From Gammaproteobacteria bacterium (GTDB lineage: Bacteria > Pseudomonadota > Gammaproteobacteria > Steroidobacterales > BM003), in NCBI GenBank assembly GCA_026193125.1, contig JAPHSC010000106.1, positions 1 through 6,669 of the forward strand: DNA of 6,669 nucleotides. Reading direction: 5' to 3'. Made by a program: the position numbers and the translations under genes. Below, one piece after another: positions 1-6,328 of the stretch. The notes under the pieces are model-generated. The model was not told the origin of the DNA. It did not search any database and saw only the letters and a program-made list of their open reading frames with translations. How positions within the stretch are numbered: the first letter of the stretch is position 1; every line of letters starts with the position of its first letter.

Positions 1-25
1 CCCACAATGGTGCTTAAAAAGCAGG

Positions 26-700
26 CTACTGGGTCACCGGCACCAGGGTAAGTTCAACTCTGCGATTCATAGCGCGGCCTGCTTCCGTGCTGTTGTCCGC
101 TACCGGTCGGGTTTCACCCATGCCGATCGTGATAACACGCATTTCCAGCACACCCCGGTTTATCAGGTAAGTCGCCACGGTGGCTGCCCGACGCTCCGAC
201 AATGACTGGTTATATTTCTCAGTGCCGGTGGAATCCGTATGCCCGGCGACTTCAATCACCGTCTTGTCATACTCCTTGAGCACAAGGTTCACCGAATCGA
301 GAACGCCGAAAAATTCTGGCCGCAAATCCGAGCTATCAGTAGCAAAGGTGACATTACTCGGCATAACCAGGGTGATATTGTCACCATCACGGGTCACGCT
401 GACACCCGTGCCTTCCAATTTCTTGCGCAAGGCCAATTCCTGGTTATCCATGTAAGCGCCAACACTGCCCCCGGCAATTGCGCCCACGCCGGCACCGATG
501 AGAGCGTACTGACGCCGCTCGACTGCGTCATCGCCGGTCATCAACCCGATAGCAATACCTGAGGCTGCGCCAATCAGCGCTCCCTTTGTGGCCGAGGAGG
601 TTTTTTCCTCATGGGTGTACGGATCCAGTGTGGTGCAGGCCGACAGCAATACCAGCGCGCCAAGCATCGACATGGTTGTTCTTTTTAAAATGCAATTCAT
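26..700 (-). CDS. yiaD: YiaD-family OmpA-domain outer-membrane lipoprotein
   Basis: A 224-residue lipoprotein that probably anchors the outer membrane to peptidoglycan. Seen: a short basic N-terminus, a hydrophobic stretch at about residues 11-21 and a lipobox L-S-A-C with the acylated cysteine at Cys22. The +2 residue is Thr, not Asp, so sorting to the outer membrane is expected. A glycine-zipper-like segment at about 40-83 (repeated GA/GxxxG) is followed by an OmpA C-terminal domain at about 110-222. That domain has the peptidoglycan-binding core GHTDSTG (153-159), the LSERRA helix (167-172) and the closing NRRVEL (212-217). The order and wording, including GTGVSVTR just before the domain, closely follow E. 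coli YiaD, which has a similar length. The ATG at 700 is chosen because GGAG lies 7 bases upstream (708-711, read on the minus strand). It follows the lipoprotein gene at 730 by 29 bp, so the two probably form an operon. No clear terminator is visible in the 25 bp left before the window edge. Confidence 0.93.
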   Translation of the reverse strand: MNCILKRTTMSMLGALVLLSACTTLDPYTHEEKTSSATKGALIGAASGIAIGLMTGDDAVERRQYALIGAGVGAIAGGSVGAYMDNQELALRKKLEGTGVSVTRDGDNITLVMPSNVTFATDSSDLRPEFFGVLDSVNLVLKEYDKTVIEVAGHTDSTGTEKYNQSLSERRAATVATYLINRGVLEMRVITIGMGETRPVADNSTEAGRAMNRRVELTLVPVTQ

Positions 701-729
701 CTATCTCTCCGATTGATTATCACACCCGG

Positions 730-1536
730 CTACCTCAGGGCACCCGGGTCCGGTCCCTCCATGGGACCCGTTTTATCCTTCCCGGCAACTGCCCCCGCCT
801 GCATATTCCCGGCAGGCAGCGGAATCACCCGAATCTCAACTCTCCTGTTCATGCGCCTTCCCTCGGGGCTTGCGTTATCCGCAAGCGGCTGGGTGTCAGA
901 GCGCCCTTCCACCACCATCCGCACTGGATCCAGCCCACTCGCCTGCAGAAGTTCTGCCACCGATCGGGCCCTGCGCTCAGACAGTTGAAGATTGATCCGG
1001 GCACTACCCGTATTGTCCGTGTGCCCACTTATCTCCAACAGGCTCAAGCCGTAATCCGTAAACACCTGCGCGTACCCTTCCAACTGTTTTGCAGCCTGGT
1101 CAGACAACTCGGCACTGCCAACAGCAAATGCATGTTCCGACGACAAACGCAGCAAAACCAGATTTTCACCTTCCTCAAGCTCTGCCGTTTCATCCGCCCG
1201 GGTCATGATCTCCCTGGCGATGGCAGCCCGGTACAACTCAAGGTTGGACTCGGCAACCGGCTTCGTCCCGGCCGCCAGCAATAGCTCGCGTTGGGTTTCC
1301 AGGGCGACGCTCCAGTAAGCCGGCCCTTTCTTCGGCTCTGCCACAGGCTCCACGGTCTTCGGCGTCTCCGGTCTCTCTGTCTGGAAAAATCCCGCCTCAC
1401 AAGCTGAGATCAATCCTAGGCAAACCAGGATGAACGCGAGCTTAACCGCCGCCCGATTGTTGCATTGAACCGCAGGCCCGCGTAGCGTCTTGCCGCAACA
1501 GGCGGGAGGTAAGCACCCATGCGCACGGCCGACCAA
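730..1536 (-). CDS. OmpA-domain lipoprotein with unresolved start codon
   Basis: The frame encodes a lipoprotein with a C-terminal OmpA-like peptidoglycan-binding domain. Seen: an A-V-K then a hydrophobic run ending in the lipobox I-S-A-C, with the cysteine codon at 1401-1399. Numbering from that Cys as 1, residues 2-35 are a Pro/Glu/Lys-rich linker, about 36-78 look helical, and about 80-194 are the OmpA domain. The domain shows GHTDNTG (126-132), LSERRARSV and MNRRVEIRV, followed by a Gly/Pro-rich tail of about 25 residues. The start is a problem: no ATG, GTG or TTG in this frame lies at a normal distance before the signal peptide. The end given uses TTG at 1536, which has AGAGGT 7 bases upstream but would give a 45-residue pre-lipobox segment and overlap the divergent gene at 1519. 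The next in-frame ATG is at 1563. An out-of-frame ATG at 1465 would give a normal 22-residue signal peptide if one G of the GGG at 1452-1454 were absent. It is distinct from YiaD because it lacks the glycine-zipper segment. Gene identity is secure at the domain level; the 5' end is not. Confidence 0.8.
   Translation of the reverse strand: MVGRAHGCLPPACCGKTLRGPAVQCNNRAAVKLAFILVCLGLISACEAGFFQTERPETPKTVEPVAEPKKGPAYWSVALETQRELLLAAGTKPVAESNLELYRAAIAREIMTRADETAELEEGENLVLLRLSSEHAFAVGSAELSDQAAKQLEGYAQVFTDYGLSLLEISGHTDNTGSARINLQLSERRARSVAELLQASGLDPVRMVVEGRSDTQPLADNASPEGRRMNRRVEIRVIPLPAGNMQAGAVAGKDKTGPMEGPDPGALR
1504..1510 (+). promoter_or_regulatory. Shine-Dalgarno site of the Mpo1-like gene
   Basis: GGGAGGT lies 8 bases before the ATG at 1519. 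It is a strong ribosome-binding match and fixes that start. It also supports the plus-strand gene over the overlapping minus-strand open frame that continues to 1920. Confidence 0.75.
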
Positions 1537-1986
1537 TGGTTCGACCTCTACACGGAAACCCATCAGCAACCATTCAACCGGTTGATTCATAGAATCTGCG
1601 CACCCATTGCGGCCCTTGGCATAGTGGGCCTGCTGTGGTCCCTGCCAATACCGGGCGCTTTCGAGAAGATTTCCCCGGCTTTGAACTGGGGGTCGACGTT
1701 TATCATGGCCTCTATTGTCTACTATTTCCTCATGTCTATCACACTGGGGCTGGGCATGATCGCAATACTGCTGGGAATGGTGATAGGAATCCACTGGTTG
1801 GACAGTCTGTGGGTCCCGTTGTACTTGTCCAGCCTGGGCCTGCTGACGGCCTCGTTCGCGGGCATGTATGCCGGCCACGTGGTCGAGGGCAAACCGGCGC
1901 AGCTTCTGGCGGATGTACAACTGATCATGATCGCCCCGGCATTCCTCCTCGCGAGCGCGTATAGACGCCTGGGAATTTCCTACTAG
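1519..1986 (+). CDS. Mpo1-like (DUF962) membrane protein
   Basis: A 155-residue integral membrane protein of the DUF962/Mpo1 family. Yeast Mpo1 is an iron-dependent dioxygenase that shortens 2-hydroxy fatty acids by alpha-oxidation; whether bacterial members do the same is not established. Seen: the family N-terminus WFDLYTETHQQPFNRLIH, containing H15, N20 and H24, then hydrophobic segments at about 27-46, 58-74, 76-92 and 98-117. The second conserved signature is Y-A-G-H-V-V-E-G-K-P-A at 117-127, with H120 and E123. H15, H24 and H120 are the likely metal ligands by analogy with Mpo1. The length is slightly shorter than typical fungal members and normal for bacterial ones. The start is set by a strong Shine-Dalgarno site 8 bases upstream. 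It is head-to-head with the OmpA lipoprotein gene and 75 bp ahead of gcdH on the same strand. A lipid role would fit the enzyme family but is inferred. Confidence 0.88.
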   Translation: MRTADQWFDLYTETHQQPFNRLIHRICAPIAALGIVGLLWSLPIPGAFEKISPALNWGSTFIMASIVYYFLMSITLGLGMIAILLGMVIGIHWLDSLWVPLYLSSLGLLTASFAGMYAGHVVEGKPAQLLADVQLIMIAPAFLLASAYRRLGISY

Positions 1987-2002
1987 CCGGCCTCGCAGAC
2001 AC

Positions 2003-2030
2003 TGATTTACCCGCCTTTTTAAGGTATCAT
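2003..2030 (+). promoter_or_regulatory. Weak candidate sigma-70 promoter before gcdH
   Basis: TATCAT at 2025-2030 matches the -10 consensus in five of six bases and would place a transcript start near 2037, about 25 bases before the gcdH ATG. The -35 side is poor: TGATTT at 2003-2008 has acceptable 16-base spacing but little consensus match, while the better TTTACC at 2006-2011 is too close. It is supported mainly by position, since this 75-bp gap is where a promoter for the gcdH-dinF pair would be expected. Confidence 0.3.
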
Positions 2031-2061
2031 CTCGCGCTCTTACAACCTCAGGAGTGCCGGT

Positions 2062-3234
2062 ATGGCTCCCTCAAGCACCATCAATCCCATGGACTTCTTT
2101 AACCTGCGCTCGGAACTGAGCGAAGAAGAGCAAATGGTCCAGGATTCCGTTGCCCGCATGGTCGACGAGAAAGTACTCCCGGTCATCCGCGAGTGTTTTG
2201 AAGAACACCGTTTCCCCGCGGAACTGGTGGCAGAGCTTGCCGACCTGGGTCTGCTGGGCAGTTCCATAGAAGGCTATGACTGCGCCGGCCTGAACGGTGT
2301 TTCCTATGGCCTGATCTGCCAGGAACTGGAACGCGGAGACAGCGGCATACGGTCTTTTGTCTCGGTGCAATCCAGCCTGTGCATGTATCCCATCCATGCC
2401 TTCGGTTCCGAGGAACAGAAGCAACGCTGGTTGCCACCCATGGCCCGAGGCGAAGCCATAGGCTGTTTCGGCCTGACCGAACCCCATGGCGGCTCGGACC
2501 CCTCCAACATGAAGACCCACGCCAAGCGCGATGGTGATGACTGGATCATCAATGGCGCCAAGATGTGGATAACCAATGGCACGGTCGCGGACATCGCCGT
2601 GGTTTGGGCCCAGACAGACGAGGGAATTCGTGGATTCCTGGTGGAAAAGGGAACGGCGGGCTATGCAGCGCCCGAGATCATGCGCAAGTTCTCCTTGCGC
2701 GCCTCGGTAACCTCCAGCCTGTTCTTTGACAACGTCAGGGTGCCAAAGGAAAACATGCTGCCCGGCGTGGTCGGTCTGAAAGGCCCCTTGAGTTGCCTGA
2801 CCCAGGCCCGCTACGGCATTGCCTGGGGCGCTATTGGTGCCGCCCAGGCCTGCCTGGACGAGGTGCTGAAATATACCCAGGATCGTGTGCTGTTCGGGCG
2901 CCCACTGAACCAGACGCAAACTATCCAGATTCGTATGGCCGACATGAGCCGCCGGATTACCCTGGCCCAGATGCTGGCGCTGCGACTGGGTCGTATGAAG
3001 GATGCCGGCACCATGCAACCTTCGCATGTGTCGATGGCGAAGTGGAACAACGTACGCATGGCGCTGGATATCGCCCGCGATGCCCGCGATATCCTCGGCG
3101 GAGCTGGCATCAGCGCCGAATATGTACCCATACGTCACGCCCTGAACCTGGAAAGCGTGATCACTTACGAGGGCACGGAGACGGTGCATCAGTTGGTGAT
3201 CGGCAAGGAACTGACCGGTCACAACGCATTCTGA
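2062..3234 (+). CDS. gcdH: Glutaryl-CoA dehydrogenase (acyl-CoA dehydrogenase family)
   Basis: An FAD flavoenzyme of 390 residues predicted to oxidise and decarboxylate glutaryl-CoA to crotonyl-CoA, in lysine, tryptophan or glutarate breakdown, passing electrons to ETF. Seen: an N-terminal helical domain (about 18-130), a beta domain with the flavin/substrate signature C-F-G-L-T-E-P (135-141) and G-S-D-P, then W-I-T-N (169-172), and a C-terminal helical domain (about 240-390). The catalytic base is E370 in T-Y-E-G-T, the same place as in human GCDH. E-L-E-R-x-D-S-G-x-R-S followed by SVQSSL aligns with the GCDH substrate-binding segment; R97 corresponds to the arginine that holds the distal carboxylate of glutaryl-CoA (Arg94 in human numbering). 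KFSLRAS and ARYGIAWG are also GCDH-like. These features favour GcdH over a generic acyl-CoA dehydrogenase. The ATG at 2062 has GGAGT at 2051-2055. The usual neighbours of gcdH (a CoA-transferase, a LysR-type regulator) are not present here. dinF starts 28 bp downstream. Confidence 0.93.
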   Translation: MAPSSTINPMDFFNLRSELSEEEQMVQDSVARMVDEKVLPVIRECFEEHRFPAELVAELADLGLLGSSIEGYDCAGLNGVSYGLICQELERGDSGIRSFVSVQSSLCMYPIHAFGSEEQKQRWLPPMARGEAIGCFGLTEPHGGSDPSNMKTHAKRDGDDWIINGAKMWITNGTVADIAVVWAQTDEGIRGFLVEKGTAGYAAPEIMRKFSLRASVTSSLFFDNVRVPKENMLPGVVGLKGPLSCLTQARYGIAWGAIGAAQACLDEVLKYTQDRVLFGRPLNQTQTIQIRMADMSRRITLAQMLALRLGRMKDAGTMQPSHVSMAKWNNVRMALDIARDARDILGGAGISAEYVPIRHALNLESVITYEGTETVHQLVIGKELTGHNAF

Positions 3235-3237
3235 TCG

Positions 3238-3253
3238 CCGGGTCGCAACCCGG
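3238..3253 (+). repeat. Small inverted repeat between gcdH and dinF
   Basis: CCGGGT (3238-3243) and ACCCGG (3248-3253) form a perfect 6-bp stem with a 4-base loop. There is no T-tract after it, so it is not an intrinsic terminator. Its right arm takes in the first two bases of the GGGGA at 3252-3256 that is the likely Shine-Dalgarno site of dinF, so it might damp dinF translation or protect the upstream mRNA end. It is short enough to be chance. Confidence 0.4.
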
Positions 3254-3262
3254 GGACAGGGG

Positions 3263-4594
3263 ATGAATCCTTACTCGCACCGACAGGTGGCGCGAATCGC
3301 CGTGCCCCTGATCATTTCCAACGCCACCGTGCCCCTGGTTGGCGCGGTGGATACAGCGGTAATGGGACACCTGGACGCGCCCGAGTACCTGGGCGCGGTC
3401 GCCGTGGGCGCAGCCATTTTCAGCTTCCTCTACCTTGGCTTTAATTTCCTGCGCATGGGCACCACCGGGCTGGCCGCCCAGGCCTTCGGCCGCTCACAGA
3501 CCACCGACATGCGCACCGTTCTGGCACAGGGGCTGCTGTCTGCAGCCGCCCTGGGATTGCTGCTCATCCTGTTGCAGCCAATCCTTGGCTCGTCGGGTCT
3601 GGCGCTGATTGGTGCAGAGGGCTTTGTCACAAAGCTGGCGCAAACCTATTTTGACATCCGCATATGGAGCGCCCCGGCAACCCTCGCGAACTTCGTATTG
3701 GTAGGCTGGTTCATTGGCATGCAGAACGGGCGCGCACCATTGCTGATGCTGCTGGTCACGACACTGGTTAACACCCTGCTGGACCTGCTGTTCGTGCTGG
3801 TGCTGGGTATGGAGACCGACGGCGTGGCGCTGGCCACCGTCCTGGCGGAATACACCGGCCTGGCCTGTGGCTTGCTCCTGCTAAGGGCCGTGCTCAGGGA
3901 CAACCCCGGCAGCTGGCAGCACCAGCACATCTTCGAGGCCGCACGATTCCGCCGGCTCCTGGCAGTAAACACCAACCTGATGATTCGCACCCTGGCCCTG
4001 ATGTTCACGTTTGTCTTCATTACCGCACAGGGCGCGCGCATGGGCCCCGCCATCCTGGCGGCCAATGCTGTGCTGATGAATTTTCAGCACATAACTGCCT
4101 ATATCCTGGACGGGCTCGCCAACGCCGCCGAGGCCCTGGTTGGCCGTGCCGTAGGTGAGGGCAGTGCAACCGGCCTGGACCAGGCGGTGAAGGTTTCGCT
4201 GCAGTGGTCGGTCGCCGTGGCGGCGATTTTTTCCGTGCTCTATCTGCTGACAGGCAGCGGCCTGATCACGCTGCTGACCGGACTGGACGAAGTGCAGACC
4301 CTGGCACTGCGTTACCTGCCGTGGATGATTCTGTCGCCACTGGTATCGGTCTGGAGCTTTCTGTTCGACGGTGTCTACGTGGGCGCCACCCGCGCCAGGG
4401 AAATGCGCAACACCATGCTTTTTTCAACTCTCGCGGTATTCCTGCCGGCCTGGTTCATGTCTCGTGGCTTGTTCAATCACGGCCTGTGGTTATCCTTCAC
4501 CCTGTTCATGGCGGCACGCGGCTTGAGCATGAGCTGGCTGTATGCGCGTATGCGAAGAAACGGAACACTGCTGGGCACGGGGAATCCACACTAG
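3263..4594 (+). CDS. dinF: DinF-type MATE family efflux transporter
   Basis: A 443-residue inner-membrane transporter of the MATE superfamily, DinF branch, which typically exports drugs, toxic metabolites or oxidative-stress products using H+ or Na+ gradients. Seen: about twelve hydrophobic segments across the whole length in two similar halves. The first helix carries P-L-V-G-A-V-D-T-A-V-M-G-H-L (24-37), with the conserved Asp30 of DinF proteins. FLRMGTTGLAAQAFGR follows at about 62-77, and the second half has A-A-E-A-L-V-G-R-A-V-G and F-D-G-V-Y-V-G-A-T-R-A-R-E-M-R-N. These motifs and the length follow E. coli DinF closely. In E. coli dinF sits behind lexA and is SOS-induced. Here it sits 28 bp behind gcdH with no lexA and no recognisable LexA operator, so SOS control is not supported. 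The start ATG is preceded by a G-rich Shine-Dalgarno stretch at 3252-3262. Substrate cannot be read from the sequence. Confidence 0.92.
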   Translation: MNPYSHRQVARIAVPLIISNATVPLVGAVDTAVMGHLDAPEYLGAVAVGAAIFSFLYLGFNFLRMGTTGLAAQAFGRSQTTDMRTVLAQGLLSAAALGLLLILLQPILGSSGLALIGAEGFVTKLAQTYFDIRIWSAPATLANFVLVGWFIGMQNGRAPLLMLLVTTLVNTLLDLLFVLVLGMETDGVALATVLAEYTGLACGLLLLRAVLRDNPGSWQHQHIFEAARFRRLLAVNTNLMIRTLALMFTFVFITAQGARMGPAILAANAVLMNFQHITAYILDGLANAAEALVGRAVGEGSATGLDQAVKVSLQWSVAVAAIFSVLYLLTGSGLITLLTGLDEVQTLALRYLPWMILSPLVSVWSFLFDGVYVGATRAREMRNTMLFSTLAVFLPAWFMSRGLFNHGLWLSFTLFMAARGLSMSWLYARMRRNGTLLGTGNPH

Positions 4595-4750
4595 GGGGCC
4601 CAAGTTCTCGCCTGCTGTATTGTCGGTTCAAATATAAATCGCGGGCCGGCTGCCTGGCACAATAGGGTCTGGCCAGCCAGGATTCGCAGCTTGGCGTCTA
4701 TCCGGAGATCCGGCTTGTGCAAGGGAACTGTCAGAGGCAGAAGCTGCCGG
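4595..4750. other. Convergent intergenic region, no gene seen
   Basis: The non-coding gap between dinF (plus) and the cytochrome gene (minus). It holds an inverted repeat GCAGCTT (4686-4692) / AAGCTGC (4741-4747) enclosing CCGGA-GA-TCCGG (4702-4713), and a weak 6-bp repeat CCTGGC (4653-4658) / GCCAGG (4676-4681). None of these has a T-tract in the plus direction, so no terminator for dinF is evident. No open frame with a ribosome-binding site was found. Confidence 0.5.
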
Positions 4751-4796
4751 AAAAATAATAATCGACCGGGCGGGACGAAGCGCCCCGCCCGGTCGA
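4751..4796 (-). terminator. Rho-independent terminator of the cytochrome operon
   Basis: A perfect 13-bp GC-rich stem (4762-4774 with 4784-4796, loop of 9 bases) begins 5 bases past the cytochrome stop codon. Read on the minus strand it is followed by a T-rich tail at 4761-4751 (mostly T with a few A). This is a textbook intrinsic terminator for leftward transcription. In the rightward direction the stem is followed by AAACTCTAGG with no T-run, so it should stop dinF transcripts only weakly, although it could still act as a 3' end structure. Confidence 0.9.
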
Positions 4797-4800
4797 AACT

Positions 4801-6216
4801 CTAGGGATTCAGAATTTTCAGAATTTCTGAATCCACTTCTTCATCCGCGAGCAGAGTGTGGCAGGTATCGCACTTGCGCGGTATCTTGGCGCCTTCCTCG
4901 GACTTGTGCTTACGGTCATGGCAACGGAAACATCCGGGAGATTCCTGGTGGCCACTATGATCCGGATAGGTACCCCAGTCGACTTTCATCGCGGGAAACA
5001 CGTTAGAGGTATAAATCTCAACCAACTCATCCCCGGCCCTGGCAATCGCGTCGGCCTGGGTGCCTGCCAGCTCCGGGTACTCGGTGGTATAGAAGGCCTC
5101 AAGACCGGTGGGAATGTCTACCCTGGCCTGGTCATGACTTTCGTAACCGGCCTGCAGCAGGCGCATGGACTCGCGCTTAACGAATGGCAGACTGTGATCG
5201 ATATCCATGCTGACCATGGCCATGTCAACTTCGTCACTGGGCAATCTGTACCGATGCGATGGCCGATTGTGGCAGTCCACGCAATCCATCACCTTCCAAT
5301 CCGGGCTCTCTTCGCCTTCGGGTGCGGGATCGCCCTTGAACAGGGTGACCGTGCCATCCTGCCGGGTCAGCTCGATGTCATAAATGTTTTCGCGAGACTC
5401 ATCCGATTTATAGCGAATCCTCACGTCCGGATTAACATGCCAGTGAATTCCGGAGGATTTGCGCCCGGCCAGTCCGCCTACCCTGAGTAGCACCGATGTC
5501 TGGCTTTGACTGTTGGTCTCGTCCTCGGCGAAATTGGTATGCACCTTCAGCAAGTCGCCCACGAAGTTTGTCGGCCAATGGCATTGCTCACAGGTTTCGC
5601 GCGCGGGGCGCAGGTTATGGATGGGCGTGGGTATCGGCGTGGGGTAGATATTCAGGGCCACGGCAATCAGCTGCCAGGAACCGGAAATCTTGGATTTCAC
5701 GAACCAGTCGGCGCCGGGACCAATATGGCAGTCGGCACAGGGGACCCGTGCATGCGGTGAACGCTGGTGCGCCGTGTACTCAGGCTGCATCACCGTATGG
5801 CAAACGGTACCGCAGAAAGCCACCGAGTCCATGACGTGCACGCCCTTGTAGGTGGCCGAACCCAGGACCACGACACTGAAGGTCGTGAAGATCAGGAACA
5901 TGATCAGATTCTTCCGCACTCTCTCGTTATTCAGATCGAGTACCGGAAACAGCGCGACTGACTCCTCACCCTCGGCAGCGGCGGCGGCCATGCGCCTGCG
6001 CTCGCGGGAGATGCCCACGGGAATAAGAATCAATCCCGTTAACAAGAGCATGGGCAGGGCCACGAATGTGATCAAGCCCAGGTACGCGCTTCCCTGGAAA
6101 CCCATCTGCTGAATGACGGTCAACGTGATGATGAGTGTCGCACTGGCCACGGCCAGCGCTGTACCGACCAAACTGATGGTATTGCGCGTAAGCGCCACTA
6201 AGAAATTTTTTGCCAT
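4801..6216 (-). CDS. NapC/NirT-like multihaem cytochrome c, three membrane helices, six haem sites
   Basis: A 471-residue membrane-anchored cytochrome, probably taking electrons from quinol and passing them to periplasmic partners. Seen: hydrophobic helices at about 12-35, 46-69 and 103-121, with a basic loop R-E-R-R-R after the second, then a large periplasmic part. Haem sites are C160-C163-H164, C209-C212-H213, C312-C315-H316, C429-C432-H433 and C449-C452-H453, all CXXCH. The first site, C135-C139-H140, has three residues between the cysteines (CX3CH). M143 just after it is placed like the methionine ligand of NapC/NrfH haem 1. The stretch A-R-E-T-C-E-Q-C-H-W-P is typical of NapC/NirT-like proteins. 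Family members with several N-terminal helices and extra C-terminal haems include Geobacter ImcH, which has seven haems; the resemblance is architectural, so no symbol is given. The ATG has AGGGG at 6223-6227, 6 bases upstream. It ends 5 bases before the terminator stem and lies 214 bp downstream of a small membrane-protein gene on the same strand. The electron acceptor is unknown. Confidence 0.87.
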   Translation of the reverse strand: MAKNFLVALTRNTISLVGTALAVASATLIITLTVIQQMGFQGSAYLGLITFVALPMLLLTGLILIPVGISRERRRMAAAAAEGEESVALFPVLDLNNERVRKNLIMFLIFTTFSVVVLGSATYKGVHVMDSVAFCGTVCHTVMQPEYTAHQRSPHARVPCADCHIGPGADWFVKSKISGSWQLIAVALNIYPTPIPTPIHNLRPARETCEQCHWPTNFVGDLLKVHTNFAEDETNSQSQTSVLLRVGGLAGRKSSGIHWHVNPDVRIRYKSDESRENIYDIELTRQDGTVTLFKGDPAPEGEESPDWKVMDCVDCHNRPSHRYRLPSDEVDMAMVSMDIDHSLPFVKRESMRLLQAGYESHDQARVDIPTGLEAFYTTEYPELAGTQADAIARAGDELVEIYTSNVFPAMKVDWGTYPDHSGHQESPGCFRCHDRKHKSEEGAKIPRKCDTCHTLLADEEVDSEILKILNP

Positions 6217-6243
6217 GAATGGCCCCTATTTACTCGACAGTTG

Positions 6244-6280
6244 AATTGCGAAAACTTCTTGGTTTTATCAGACGCAATCC
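6244..6280 (-). repeat. Interrupted inverted repeat in the cytochrome leader
   Basis: ATTGCG-AAAAC (6245-6255) can pair with GTTTT (6262-6266) and CGCAAT (6273-6278). This gives an 11-bp stem with a 6-base bulge on one side and a 6-base loop. It lies 28 to 62 bases upstream of the cytochrome ATG, so it would be in the 5' leader or overlap a promoter. It could be an RNA structure or a protein-binding site. It does not match an FNR-type palindrome. Confidence 0.35.
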
Positions 6281-6328
6281 GTTGCTTGATACTACCGCTT
6301 TTATTGCAGTCTATCTCATGAAGACGAC

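Noticed and set aside
745..774. Hairpin followed by TTTT on the plus strand (GGTCCC/GGGACC at 752-768)
   Set aside because: It lies inside the 3' coding end of a minus-strand gene, and no plus-strand gene runs into it. The GC-rich Gly/Pro tail codons explain the repeat.
1564..1920. Extension of the OmpA lipoprotein frame upstream to an ATG at 1920
   Set aside because: This part lies antisense to the Mpo1-like gene, which has recognisable family motifs and a strong ribosome-binding site. The antisense translation is His/Arg/Gln-rich with no domain, and it would bury the signal peptide far inside the protein.
2071..3222. Long antisense open frame of 383 codons over gcdH
   Set aside because: It is the shadow of a high-GC coding gene: the composition is His/Gly/Gln-rich, no domain is recognisable, and the plus-strand product is a clear full-length glutaryl-CoA dehydrogenase.
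3235..3262. LexA operator before dinF
   Set aside because: I looked for a CTGT-N8-ACAG palindrome because E. coli dinF is in the SOS regulon. None is present in the gcdH-dinF gap or before gcdH.
4858..5490. Plus-strand open frame of 210 codons over the cytochrome gene
   Set aside because: It overlaps the haem-binding region of the minus-strand cytochrome, lacks any recognisable domain and has no supporting context.
6284..6289. TTGAT half-site resembling an FNR box near the cytochrome
   Set aside because: The second half (ATCAA at the right spacing) is missing, so there is no palindrome to support anaerobic FNR control.
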